Source: Bacillota bacterium
GTDB taxonomy: Bacteria > Bacillota > Clostridia > Christensenellales > Aristaeellaceae
Direction: 5' to 3'
Length of the DNA stretch: 64,000 nt
Assembly (NCBI GenBank): GCA_023411375.1
Contig: JAEYOW010000023.1
Coordinates: 124,001 to 188,000, forward strand
Part shown: one piece after another, positions 17,345 through 24,812 of the stretch
Layout of the letters: every line of letters starts with the position of its first letter
Numbering within the stretch: position 1 is the first letter of the stretch
Position numbers and translations under genes: made by a program
Notes under the pieces: generated by a model
Databases searched by the model: none
What the model was told of the DNA's origin: nothing
Seen by the model: the letters and a program-made list of their open reading frames with translations, nothing else

Positions 17345-18844
17345 TTAATTTATCCATTTAAGATAGAGCGAATCCCATAAATCGGAGGTTTGCACAATGT
17401 TGGTCTTTGGAAGGTCCGGCAGCGGCACGGTAATGATTTTCCCGAGGTGAAGTGTTTTCAGCCCGGAGATACCAGCAAGCGGCGCAAAGTCGGAGATTGG
17501 GTTATCCATCAGGGAAAGCTTGATAATTTGATTTGCATTTGACAAAGCGCTGAAATCGGTGATATTGTTTAAGCCAAGACTCAAGCTTTTGTAGGCATTG
17601 CCGCTAAGAAAATCCAGATCGTTGTTCAGTTGGCAGTTGACAAGGGAAAGAAATTTTACCTTTGCGGCTGTGCCAATACTTTCCAGAGCGCTTGTGCCGC
17701 CTAAGTTGGCATTGTCAATGATGAGGCTTGTCAGCTTTTTTGCTCGTGCAATGCCCGCGAAGAATAGTCCGGGGTCGTTTACTTTGCAATTATGGATAAA
17801 TAGATCAACGAGCTTTGGCGCGTTCCATAGGTGACCGGACTTTTGGAGAACACACCCATAAAACGCAAGGCTGTTGAGCTTCTTACAATTTGCAATGAAG
17901 GATAAATCACCGATATTCGCCTTATAAAAAGTCAGCATATCTAAGCTTTTCGCATACTGAATTGCAAAGAGATCAATCGGCGCTTCGGGTGGCTCATTAT
18001 ATGTAAAGTCCAATTGGTAGGGTGTTGAAAGATGACTTTCCACATCTTTCTTGGTAAGGCTTGTTAGGTTAAATAAATTCACATAGCCTTCGCACCTGCC
18101 GATTATCTCCCATTCCAGACTACCGCTCGCCGCGTTCTCCATGTTGATTATCAGGCCGTACAGCTTTTTTAAATCCGTAAGGGTGGAAAAATCAGCGTTG
18201 GGCACACCCGAGATATCCAGCATGGAAAGTTTCTTGATTTGGGGAACAAAACTTAAATCGCGTAGCTCATTATCACTGATCGTCAGGTTGGTCAAAGCCT
18301 TGCATTTGGACAGATCGGAGTAGTCTGCAATCTGACAGTTGGTAAAACGAAGGGAATCAAGCTTTGGAATGGAAGAGATATTGAACAAGTCATTAAGTTG
18401 TGCGGATGTTAAACTTATTGAACGAACTTTTTTTGCATTAGATAGCGCGGCTAGTCCAGATATGGAACGAGAATCGATGAAAACATACTCGAGTTGCGTG
18501 CAGAACTGCAAAACGCTTAGATCTACGATTTCAAGAGGCTCAGTGATAAACTCATCAGCAGTCTCTACTGCGGATGCATAAAGCGACAAATTATTAACAT
18601 CGCCCAACGATTTTACGGAGTAGGAACCATTTTCATTTTGAAGATAAGCGTAGTCCCGGTCCAGTGCGGCCTTGATTGCGGGATCGATGGTGACGAGCAT
18701 GTCACCGTCCTCGCTCAAGAGCTCATTGGCGGGGGTATAGCCAAGCGTCTCGGCAGTCAGTTCTTCCTTAGTGGCCAGAGCCGGGGCCGTCAGGGTAAGC
18801 AGCAGGGAAAGTACGAGGATGGTTGCCATTGTGCGTTTTCGCAT
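17345..18844 (-). CDS. Secreted leucine-rich repeat protein
   Basis: A 499-residue exported protein with a signal peptide ending near APALA and then, after a 100-residue N-terminal part, about 15 leucine-rich repeats of 21-24 residues from residue 110 to the end (for example LTNLTISDNELRDLSFV, LKTLHLGKI). The pattern is the SDS22/internalin-like short repeat, giving a curved binding surface. No sortase signal, SLH or wall-binding domain is visible at the C-terminus, so it may be released. Start 18844 has AAGGAGA eight bases upstream. It is the last of three exported-protein genes on this strand, 92 bases after the deacetylase/glycosidase fusion. Base composition is more AT-rich than the flanks. 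Ligand unknown. Confidence 0.82.
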   Translation of the reverse strand: MRKRTMATILVLSLLLTLTAPALATKEELTAETLGYTPANELLSEDGDMLVTIDPAIKAALDRDYAYLQNENGSYSVKSLGDVNNLSLYASAVETADEFITEPLEIVDLSVLQFCTQLEYVFIDSRSISGLAALSNAKKVRSISLTSAQLNDLFNISSIPKLDSLRFTNCQIADYSDLSKCKALTNLTISDNELRDLSFVPQIKKLSMLDISGVPNADFSTLTDLKKLYGLIINMENAASGSLEWEIIGRCEGYVNLFNLTSLTKKDVESHLSTPYQLDFTYNEPPEAPIDLFAIQYAKSLDMLTFYKANIGDLSFIANCKKLNSLAFYGCVLQKSGHLWNAPKLVDLFIHNCKVNDPGLFFAGIARAKKLTSLIIDNANLGGTSALESIGTAAKVKFLSLVNCQLNNDLDFLSGNAYKSLSLGLNNITDFSALSNANQIIKLSLMDNPISDFAPLAGISGLKTLHLGKIITVPLPDLPKTNIVQTSDLWDSLYLKWIN

Positions 18845-18936
18845 GATGCATTCTCCTTTTGATGTGCAATTTTTGGGTAAATGCGTTAAACCTGCCCAGT
18901 GGATTTCACTGATTTGGTATCAATATCACCTGCTTT

Positions 18937-21111
18937 CTATTCCGTCTCCGCGGCAGAGTCGATCAGGCTTGAGCGCCCAATTCCGATGATCTCCGTGGTT
19001 GTGCGCGGATAGGTTCTGCCACCGCTGTATGAGCCGATGCGGGTAATACGCCTGCCCATGAAGGCAAACGCGGCAGTCTGGCCGCCGTCCAGATTGAGCG
19101 CAAGCCGGCAGCCCGCCTGCTTCATCAGCGCGGCCAGGTGGGACAGCGTAACGCCCTTGCTGGTCTTGTTCATCCGTCCCTCTGCCATCAGCGCGAAATA
19201 ATGTCCCTTTTTTATCATTCCAATGGCGCAGCGCGGCTCCTGATAATACCCTCTGGCGCATTCCTCCACATAGGGATTGATCTCGCCGTCCCGCAGCAGA
19301 TGCGGGCCGAAGGAAAAGACGTCCATCGCGCCCATGCGCAGGTATTGGTCAGCCGTATATTCGTTATAATCAAAGACGCCCCAGGAGCCATCCTCAAACA
19401 TGGCGATGGTGTCCAAATTTGGAAACCGTCCGCGCAGCGTTGCCGGAGCGTTGTCAAAAAACGTTTCACGCCCCCGTATGATCGTGCCCACCGTAAGCTC
19501 GCGCCTGACGCGGTAGGTATAGTAATCCGTATTCATGGAAAACACCACCTGGTTTTCCGTGGCGATGCGCTCCATCTGAACATGCTTTGCGCGCGGGTTT
19601 TCAGGGTTGTAGAGCACAGATCCAAACTGTGCGCAGGCCGTGTCGGCAAATATCTCCGCCTCATACCAGGTGAGAAGCCGGTCGGGATCGAAGCGGCGGT
19701 CAATCCGCACGACCAGCGTGGGGGAGGCATAGAACCACAGTCCGGTGTCCGCGTCTTCCAGCACAAGCTCGCCGCTGACGGGATAGCCAGCCGCGTCCCG
19801 CTTACATGGAAGCTTCTTGGGCCACTCGCAGGTCACCGCAGGCCTCGCGTATACCACCGGAGAGGGCTTTGGCTCGGCAGCCGCCAGCTTAGGCAGGCTC
19901 TCCACAGGGCTTGGAACGCTCCCGTCGTTTTGGATAACGTTCTCGAAAAGGTCGTCGCGCGCCACATCCTTGCCCACCTTTGTATACGCAAGTCCAAACA
20001 GGGCGGAGCTGTTCTCCCCCTCATCCGTTACCTCAAAGCGGGTGCTTTGCTGGGTTGCATGCAGCAGATAGGCCCGCTGAGCGGCTTCAAGCGCGGTGAT
20101 GCCGCCCAGGGAGGATAGCGGAAGGTTCCAGTCCAGCCGCAGGGGGTCGTCGCCATAGAGGTGCAGATACAGCTTTTGCATCCGCCATACGCCGTACCGC
20201 CGCGCGGATTCAGCGCAGATCCCCGCGTCCATGCTGTTGCCCGCGCAGAACAGGGCGACATCGGCGCATACGCGGTGCGCGCCGTGTCCGTATTCCCCGT
20301 TCACTGCATGCGTGACCATTACGTCCGGCTTATAGCGGCGGATCATCCGCATAACAAATTCCTGGGCCTGCCGCTTGGGCCATTTCTGATAGCCACCTCC
20401 CAGGCTGCTGGAATAGCCGTCGTAAAACGGACCGATCACCGGATATTGGCGCACGCCCATGCTCCACAGCCCGTTGAGCAGCTCGCTTGTGCGCGTGGAG
20501 TTGGATCCGGTCATATACACGACCACGGTTTTCTTTCCCAGCTCCGTGGCATAGGCGGGGATCAGACCGCCAAACTGAATGAGCTCATCATCGGGATGAG
20601 CGGCCAGAATCATCAGGTCCGCCTTTTCATGGGTTGGTTCCCATCGTTGTACCCAGCCTGGGAGCCGCCCCTGTCCAAAGACGAACAGCTCGTTAACGCG
20701 CAGGGGCCGGGCCTTTTGGAAGCCCGCCCACAGGCGGAAGCGCGAAACGCCGCCCAACTCCACAAAGGCGTGCATGTACGTGGTATCACCCTGTGCAAGC
20801 ACGCTCCATTCACCGTCCGTTTCCACCTCAACCCGCCACTCGTCGGGCATGTCCGCAAAGCAAACATACAGGAAATGGGCGGAGGTGTCCTCCGGCGTAA
20901 CGCACTCGATCCAGGCCTCGCGCCGATCCTTGCCGGACCATGGGGTCGTGTACTTACAGTCAAAAAGGCGCGTCGGCTTGCTGCCGCCGGAGGTTTGGAA
21001 AGCGCAAGCCGATGTTAAGTCCACAGCTTCCTCTTCGGCCAAGGCTGGGAAGAATGTCAGAAGAAGCGCAAGCAAAACAAGGATGAAAAATACTTGCTTA
21101 TCGATCTTCAT
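18937..21111 (-). CDS. Secreted PIG-L deacetylase / NAGPA phosphodiester-glycosidase fusion
   Basis: A 724-residue exported protein with two enzymatic domains. After a signal peptide (ALA at about residue 25) comes a jelly-roll-like region (about 30-150). Next is a PIG-L/LmbE zinc deacetylase with AHPDDE at 171-176 and the second metal motif NGEYGHGAH near 265. From about residue 430 comes a domain like the phosphodiester glycosidase (NAGPA) family, with GAMDVFSFGP, RCAIGMIKKG, AEGRMNKTSKGVTLSHLA and the hallmark LNLDGGQTAAF. Members of these families deacetylate GlcNAc-type sugars and cleave sugar-phosphate diesters, so the fusion suggests work on an acetylated, phosphodiester-linked glycan; that is inference. 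Start 21111 (GAGGT upstream) overlaps the preceding gene by 14 bases, so they are co-transcribed. Confidence 0.85.
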   Translation of the reverse strand: MKIDKQVFFILVLLALLLTFFPALAEEEAVDLTSACAFQTSGGSKPTRLFDCKYTTPWSGKDRREAWIECVTPEDTSAHFLYVCFADMPDEWRVEVETDGEWSVLAQGDTTYMHAFVELGGVSRFRLWAGFQKARPLRVNELFVFGQGRLPGWVQRWEPTHEKADLMILAAHPDDELIQFGGLIPAYATELGKKTVVVYMTGSNSTRTSELLNGLWSMGVRQYPVIGPFYDGYSSSLGGGYQKWPKRQAQEFVMRMIRRYKPDVMVTHAVNGEYGHGAHRVCADVALFCAGNSMDAGICAESARRYGVWRMQKLYLHLYGDDPLRLDWNLPLSSLGGITALEAAQRAYLLHATQQSTRFEVTDEGENSSALFGLAYTKVGKDVARDDLFENVIQNDGSVPSPVESLPKLAAAEPKPSPVVYARPAVTCEWPKKLPCKRDAAGYPVSGELVLEDADTGLWFYASPTLVVRIDRRFDPDRLLTWYEAEIFADTACAQFGSVLYNPENPRAKHVQMERIATENQVVFSMNTDYYTYRVRRELTVGTIIRGRETFFDNAPATLRGRFPNLDTIAMFEDGSWGVFDYNEYTADQYLRMGAMDVFSFGPHLLRDGEINPYVEECARGYYQEPRCAIGMIKKGHYFALMAEGRMNKTSKGVTLSHLAALMKQAGCRLALNLDGGQTAAFAFMGRRITRIGSYSGGRTYPRTTTEIIGIGRSSLIDSAAETE

Positions 21112-21817
21112 AGGAGTACCTCGCAAAACGGTAGGGCGCCGCCATGGTGCCGTCGCCGCAGACAGGCGCCAGCTCGTTCAGGGTGATGCGGATGGCGGGA
21201 CGAACCCCCTCGTTCATCACGACGCACCGGATGTATCCCGTTTTGCCATCCACCTTGGTACAGCGCGTGCCATACGCCTTGGTGGACGACTGCGACCGCG
21301 TCCAGTATGGCGAGGAGCCGTTTGAATATTGAAACAAGCCGCCGGCAAGCGCGTATGGCGTGCCATAGCCCTGGCGTTGCTTATTTCGCTGAAAGCCGTA
21401 GTCCGCGTTGTGCAAATCCGCGCCCGAGGGCAGAAAGAGGAAGCCGAGCTCCTCGTTGGCCGCCAGGTAAGACTGTTCGATTTGCGTAAACCACTCGCTC
21501 AGCTTTTTTTGGTTGAGAAGCGTGTAAAGCTCGGTCTTGTTCCATTGCCCGCCGAAGGCGACGTATTCTTTGTCGTCTTGGTGTACGCGGTGACTGAAAA
21601 GAATGTATTCGCTGTAGAGGTATGCCTCCGTATCCGTTACCTCCAAAATCCGCCATAGTATATCCCGTTCGCCGCCGTCCTCCGCCTGCGGGCAACGGCC
21701 AAGGGCTATGTATTGATAGCCCGCCGCGTCGTCATAGCCGCGCAGCTCCATAGCGCGCGAGGCCGAGGGCAAAGCGAACAACAGCAACGCGGATATGAAA
21801 GCAAAAACCTTTTTCAT
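21098..21817 (-). CDS. Exported DUF6273-like protein
   Basis: A 239-residue exported protein. After the signal peptide (ASRA) it shows the pattern of the DUF6273 family: RDILWRILEVTDTEAYLYSE, then a helical part, SSPYWTRSQ and the closing GVRPAIRITL. The family is frequent in gut Clostridia, usually in surface proteins, with no assigned activity. Start 21817 has AAGGAGG eight bases upstream. First gene of the minus-strand trio; it overlaps the deacetylase/glycosidase start. The divergent XRE gene begins 198 bases away with a palindrome between. Confidence 0.75.
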   Translation of the reverse strand: MKKVFAFISALLLFALPSASRAMELRGYDDAAGYQYIALGRCPQAEDGGERDILWRILEVTDTEAYLYSEYILFSHRVHQDDKEYVAFGGQWNKTELYTLLNQKKLSEWFTQIEQSYLAANEELGFLFLPSGADLHNADYGFQRNKQRQGYGTPYALAGGLFQYSNGSSPYWTRSQSSTKAYGTRCTKVDGKTGYIRCVVMNEGVRPAIRITLNELAPVCGDGTMAAPYRFARYSYEDR

Positions 21818-21888
21818 TAGAAATCCTCCTTGCAACTGGCAGATCTGTATTTCATGCTCCCCCATCAAAATAGGATTCATCCAACACA

Positions 21889-21911
21889 TTTTAGCGAATA
21901 ATTCGCTAAAA
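21889..21911. promoter_or_regulatory. Palindromic operator candidate
   Basis: TTTTAGCGAA and its inverse TTCGCTAAAA, separated by TAA, make a 23-base perfect inverted repeat in the divergent gap between the exported-protein trio and the XRE regulator. The location suits an operator controlling both sides. As an RNA it would be a hairpin followed by AGC, not a good terminator. Confidence 0.55.
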
Positions 21912-22015
21912 AGCAACCTCCTATTTTCCCTCACCTACAATTTTTGTGTTGAACGGATGCTTCTTAAGAAAAGGGCAAAGGCTATTCAACAGATGATTGC
22001 TAAGGAAGGGACGAC

Positions 22016-22231
22016 ATGATTTATCGCCGCATACGCGACCTACGTGAGGATAGGGATTTGACACAAACAGAAATGGGGAAGATTTTAAATTGCAGCCAGC
22101 GGGTCTACAGCAATTATGAACGTGGGGATATCGATATCCCTACACAAATTCTTATGAAACTTGCGGACTATTATGACGTTTCGGTGGATTACTTGCTGGG
22201 ACGTACCGATCAGCCCCAAACAAATCGATAG
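22016..22231 (+). CDS. XRE-family helix-turn-helix regulator
   Basis: A 71-residue DNA-binding protein that is little more than one XRE helix-turn-helix (LTQTEMGKILNCSQRVYSNYERG) plus a dimerisation helix (LMKLADYYDVSVDYLLGRTD). It resembles small stand-alone regulators of Clostridia and phage-type repressors without a peptidase domain. Start 22016 with AAGGAAGGG upstream. It faces the exported-protein trio, and the palindrome at 21889-21911 is the obvious binding site to test. Confidence 0.9.
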   Translation: MIYRRIRDLREDRDLTQTEMGKILNCSQRVYSNYERGDIDIPTQILMKLADYYDVSVDYLLGRTDQPQTNR

Positions 22232-22296
22232 TGAAAATGCTCCGTATAATCATTTTCATAAACATGCAAAGAATATTAACATTTATGTCATTTACT

Positions 22297-22437
22297 TAAT
22301 CCACATTCCAACATCTTCCCCATATGTGGAAAACTCATTATGCAGACAATTTTCGACATCGGGTTTTCCACAAAAAACGACTTTTTCAGATGGAAAGGGC
22401 GTTTTTTTGAGGAAAACTATGTGGAAACTGTGGAAAG
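22297..22437. repeat. Cluster of DnaA-box-like 9-mers in an AT-rich gap
   Basis: Within the 421-base gap between the XRE gene and cwlD, four TGTGGAAA-type words occur: 22325-22333, 22364-22372 (inverted), 22420-22428 and 22429-22437. A fifth site, TAATCCACA, is at 22297-22305. Each is one or two bases from the DnaA box TTATCCACA. The first two form a perfect 10-bp inverted repeat TGTGGAAAAC/GTTTTCCACA. No gene with good support lies in the gap. Confidence 0.45.
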
Positions 22438-22652
22438 TTAGAAAAATTTCATGCACTTCTGTATAAATACCCGCGCCGTCTGCATGCCTGAATGGCAATT
22501 CGCGGCGGATCAAGGAGGAGGAAGCGGCATGCGCGCCCACGCTTCGTTTTTCACAACTGAATCGTATATCGGACAAAGGATACATGTCATAAGCGGTCAT
22601 CATTTTTCCGTGCATCCGCATACGCTATTCCAAAAGTTTGGGGAGGCGTCCG

Positions 22653-23441
22653 ATGAAACAAAATATCAATCAATTCGTCATAAAACGCATGGCGCGGCTT
22701 CGGATGTGCGCGCTGCTGGTGCTGCTGGCGGTTGCGGGAGGCATGCTGGCGGGCGGAGGCGGGAGCGCGCCCGGCGCCGCGCCGGCGGAGGCGCAGGGAG
22801 ACGCGGATAAGGCGCTGCGCGGCTTCACCGTCGCACTGGATCCGGGCCACGGCGGGTATGACGGCGGCGCGCGCGCGCAGGACAGCGGCCTGTGGGAGAA
22901 GGAGATTACGCTTCAGATCGCGCTGGAGGTGGAAAGGGCGCTGGTGAGCCGCGGCGCGACCGTTGTGCTCACGCGGCGAGAGGATGTGTGCCTGTGTAAG
23001 GGGAATACCGCGACAAGGGCGCGCAAGCGTCAGGATTTGCAAAAGCGGATGGATATCGCGCTTGAGGCGGATGCGGACGTGCTGCTGAGCATTCATCTCA
23101 ACGAGTACCGCAGCCGCAAGGAGAGCGGGCCGCAGGTGTTTTACCAACGCGGGGGAGACGCGGGCAGGCTGCTTGCGGGCGTGCTGCAGCAGGCCATGAT
23201 CGAGGAGCTCAAGCCGCAGAAGGAACGAGTCGCAATGGCGGGCAACTATTACGTGCTGCGCAGCAAGCTTCCCTCGGCGTTGGTGGAATGCGGCTTTCTA
23301 AGCAACGCCGCGGAGGAGAAGCTATTGTTAAGCCCCGACTATCAGAAAAAGATCGGCATTGCGCTCGCCAACGGCCTGGTCAGCTACCGGGATCTGCTCA
23401 GCCGGACCGAAGGCGAGCCGGATACGGAAAGCGAAATTTGA
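22653..23441 (+). CDS. cwlD: N-acetylmuramoyl-L-alanine amidase, CwlD-like
   Basis: A 262-residue exported zinc amidase that cuts the bond between MurNAc and the stem peptide; CwlD makes muramic-lactam in spore cortex. Amidase_3 landmarks are LDPGHGGYDGGA (first zinc His), the glutamate in EITLQIALEVERAL, LLSIHLNEY (second zinc His) and the catalytic glutamate in ALVECGFLSN. An N-terminal hydrophobic segment precedes it. Start 22653 has GGGAGG six bases upstream. It lies upstream of mrnC. With sigH nearby, a sporulation role is plausible but not shown. Confidence 0.9.
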   Translation: MKQNINQFVIKRMARLRMCALLVLLAVAGGMLAGGGGSAPGAAPAEAQGDADKALRGFTVALDPGHGGYDGGARAQDSGLWEKEITLQIALEVERALVSRGATVVLTRREDVCLCKGNTATRARKRQDLQKRMDIALEADADVLLSIHLNEYRSRKESGPQVFYQRGGDAGRLLAGVLQQAMIEELKPQKERVAMAGNYYVLRSKLPSALVECGFLSNAAEEKLLLSPDYQKKIGIALANGLVSYRDLLSRTEGEPDTESEI

Positions 23442-23468
23442 AAAAACCGTAAAATCCGGCCGGGACGC

Positions 23469-23497
23469 TTGTATGCGCTCCCGTTGCATGCTATCAT
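23469..23497 (+). promoter_or_regulatory. Promoter upstream of mrnC
   Basis: TTGTAT (23469-23474), 17-base spacer, TATCAT (23492-23497), 39 bases before the mrnC start. Both boxes deviate from consensus. Confidence 0.45.
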
Positions 23498-23536
23498 CAT
23501 AGTCGTATACAAAAAGCACGAAAGCGAGGCGCTTCA

Positions 23537-23944
23537 ATGGCTGCTTCCCTTCTTTCCGCTCCCCTTTCCGAAGGGGAGGCCAGGCTTAAAAATCCTCTTT
23601 CGCTCGCGTTTGTGGGCGATACGGTGTGGGACCTGCTCATACGGCAGCGGCTGCTTCAAAGCGCGGCGCGCGTAAACGCGCTGCACCGCCAGGCAGTGGC
23701 GCTTGTCAACGCGGGCGCGCAAGCAGCGGCATGCGAACGGATAGAGGCTGTTTTGACCGAAGGGGAGGCGGAGGTGCTCAGGCGGGGCAAAAACGCTCAC
23801 GCCAAACACAATGCGCCCAAAAATCAGGACCCGCTGGCCTATAGCTGCGCGACCGGGCTGGAGGCGCTTTTCGGTTTCCTCTACCTGACGGGCCGGAGTG
23901 AAAGAATTCTCGAATTGTTTGACATTGGCGTACCTATCCCTTAA
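23537..23944 (+). CDS. mrnC: Mini-ribonuclease III
   Basis: A 135-residue RNase III-like enzyme without a dsRNA-binding domain; it matures 23S rRNA ends. The catalytic strand reads LAFVGDTVWDLLIRQRLL, and the second acidic site lies in LAYSCATGLEALFGFLYLTG. The basic KRG/KNAH segment between (RRGKNAHAKHNAPKN) is typical. In Clostridia it usually follows cysS; here cwlD is upstream instead. thyX follows after 41 bases. Confidence 0.93.
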   Translation: MAASLLSAPLSEGEARLKNPLSLAFVGDTVWDLLIRQRLLQSAARVNALHRQAVALVNAGAQAAACERIEAVLTEGEAEVLRRGKNAHAKHNAPKNQDPLAYSCATGLEALFGFLYLTGRSERILELFDIGVPIP

Positions 23945-23985
23945 AATAAGATGTTAAGCTGTTTAACCGCAAGGAGGAACCCCAG

Positions 23986-24729
23986 ATGCCCGAACGCACG
24001 CAGCGGGTGGAGCTTGTACGCCACACCGCCAATCCGGAAGCCCTTATCGCGCTGGGCGCGCGCCTCTGCTATGCCGGCGGGGATGTGGACGCGCTGCTCA
24101 GGCTGGTCAACGAGAAGGATCAGCAGGCGTTTTTGGAAAAAATTATGCAGATGGGGCATGAAAGCGTTTTGGAGCACGCTTCGTTTACCTTTTTGGCGGA
24201 AGGCGTAAGCCGCGTGCTGCTCGCCCAGCTGACGCGGCACCGGATTGCCAGCTTTAGCGTGCAGAGCCAGCGGTACGTGAGTTACGAGGGTGGTTTTGGC
24301 TATATTGTTCCCCCGTCCATTCGCGCGCTGGGGGAAGAGGCTGCCGCCGAATACCAGGCGCAGATGGCCCAGATGCAAGGCTGGTACGAGGATTGGCAAA
24401 AGCGTTTGGGCGCGGCGGGCGAGAAGAGCAACGAGGACGCCCGCTTCGTGCTGCCAAACGCGTGTGAAACCCGCGTGCTGCTTACCATGAACGCGCGGGA
24501 GCTGCGGCATTTCTTCGCGCTGCGCATGTGCGGCCGCGCACAATGGGAAATCCGCGCGCTGGCGGAGGGGATGTTTGAAGCGTGCTACCGCGTAGCTCCC
24601 GCGCTTTTCAAGGACGCGGGCCCCGGTTGCCTTCGGGGAAGCTGCCCCGAGGGGGCAAAGACCTGCGGCAGGCAGGCGGAGGTCAGGCAGGCGCGCGAGG
24701 CACTTTTGGCAAAGCTTCGGAGCGAATAG
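23986..24729 (+). CDS. thyX: Flavin-dependent thymidylate synthase
   Basis: Makes dTMP from dUMP using FAD and methylene-tetrahydrofolate. 247 residues. The ThyX motif RHRx7S is present as RHRIASFSVQS, followed by QRYVSY. HESVLEHASFTF and the C-terminal LRHFFALRMCGRAQWEIR complete the fold. The C-terminal Cys-containing tail (GCLRGSCPEGAKTCGRQ) is typical of the Clostridial form. Start 23986 with AAGGAGG upstream. Part of the mrnC-thyX-rlmB-yacP-sigH cluster. Confidence 0.96.
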   Translation: MPERTQRVELVRHTANPEALIALGARLCYAGGDVDALLRLVNEKDQQAFLEKIMQMGHESVLEHASFTFLAEGVSRVLLAQLTRHRIASFSVQSQRYVSYEGGFGYIVPPSIRALGEEAAAEYQAQMAQMQGWYEDWQKRLGAAGEKSNEDARFVLPNACETRVLLTMNARELRHFFALRMCGRAQWEIRALAEGMFEACYRVAPALFKDAGPGCLRGSCPEGAKTCGRQAEVRQAREALLAKLRSE

Positions 24730-24812
24730 AAGCGGCGGTTCACAGATCGAAGATCAAGCCCAAAAGGCTTTTTCATGTTTTGTTTGGATGTTGAGGAAGG
24801 ATGGTTATCACG

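Noticed and set aside
22232..22652. The AT-rich gap as a chromosomal origin
   Set aside because: Genes on both sides point the same way, dnaA/dnaN/rpmH are absent, and the boxes are inexact.
22529..22810. A frame starting at 22529 after AAGGAGGAGG
   Set aside because: The ribosome site is good, but the frame overlaps cwlD in another phase, has no recognisable content and loses composition support after the first 40 codons.
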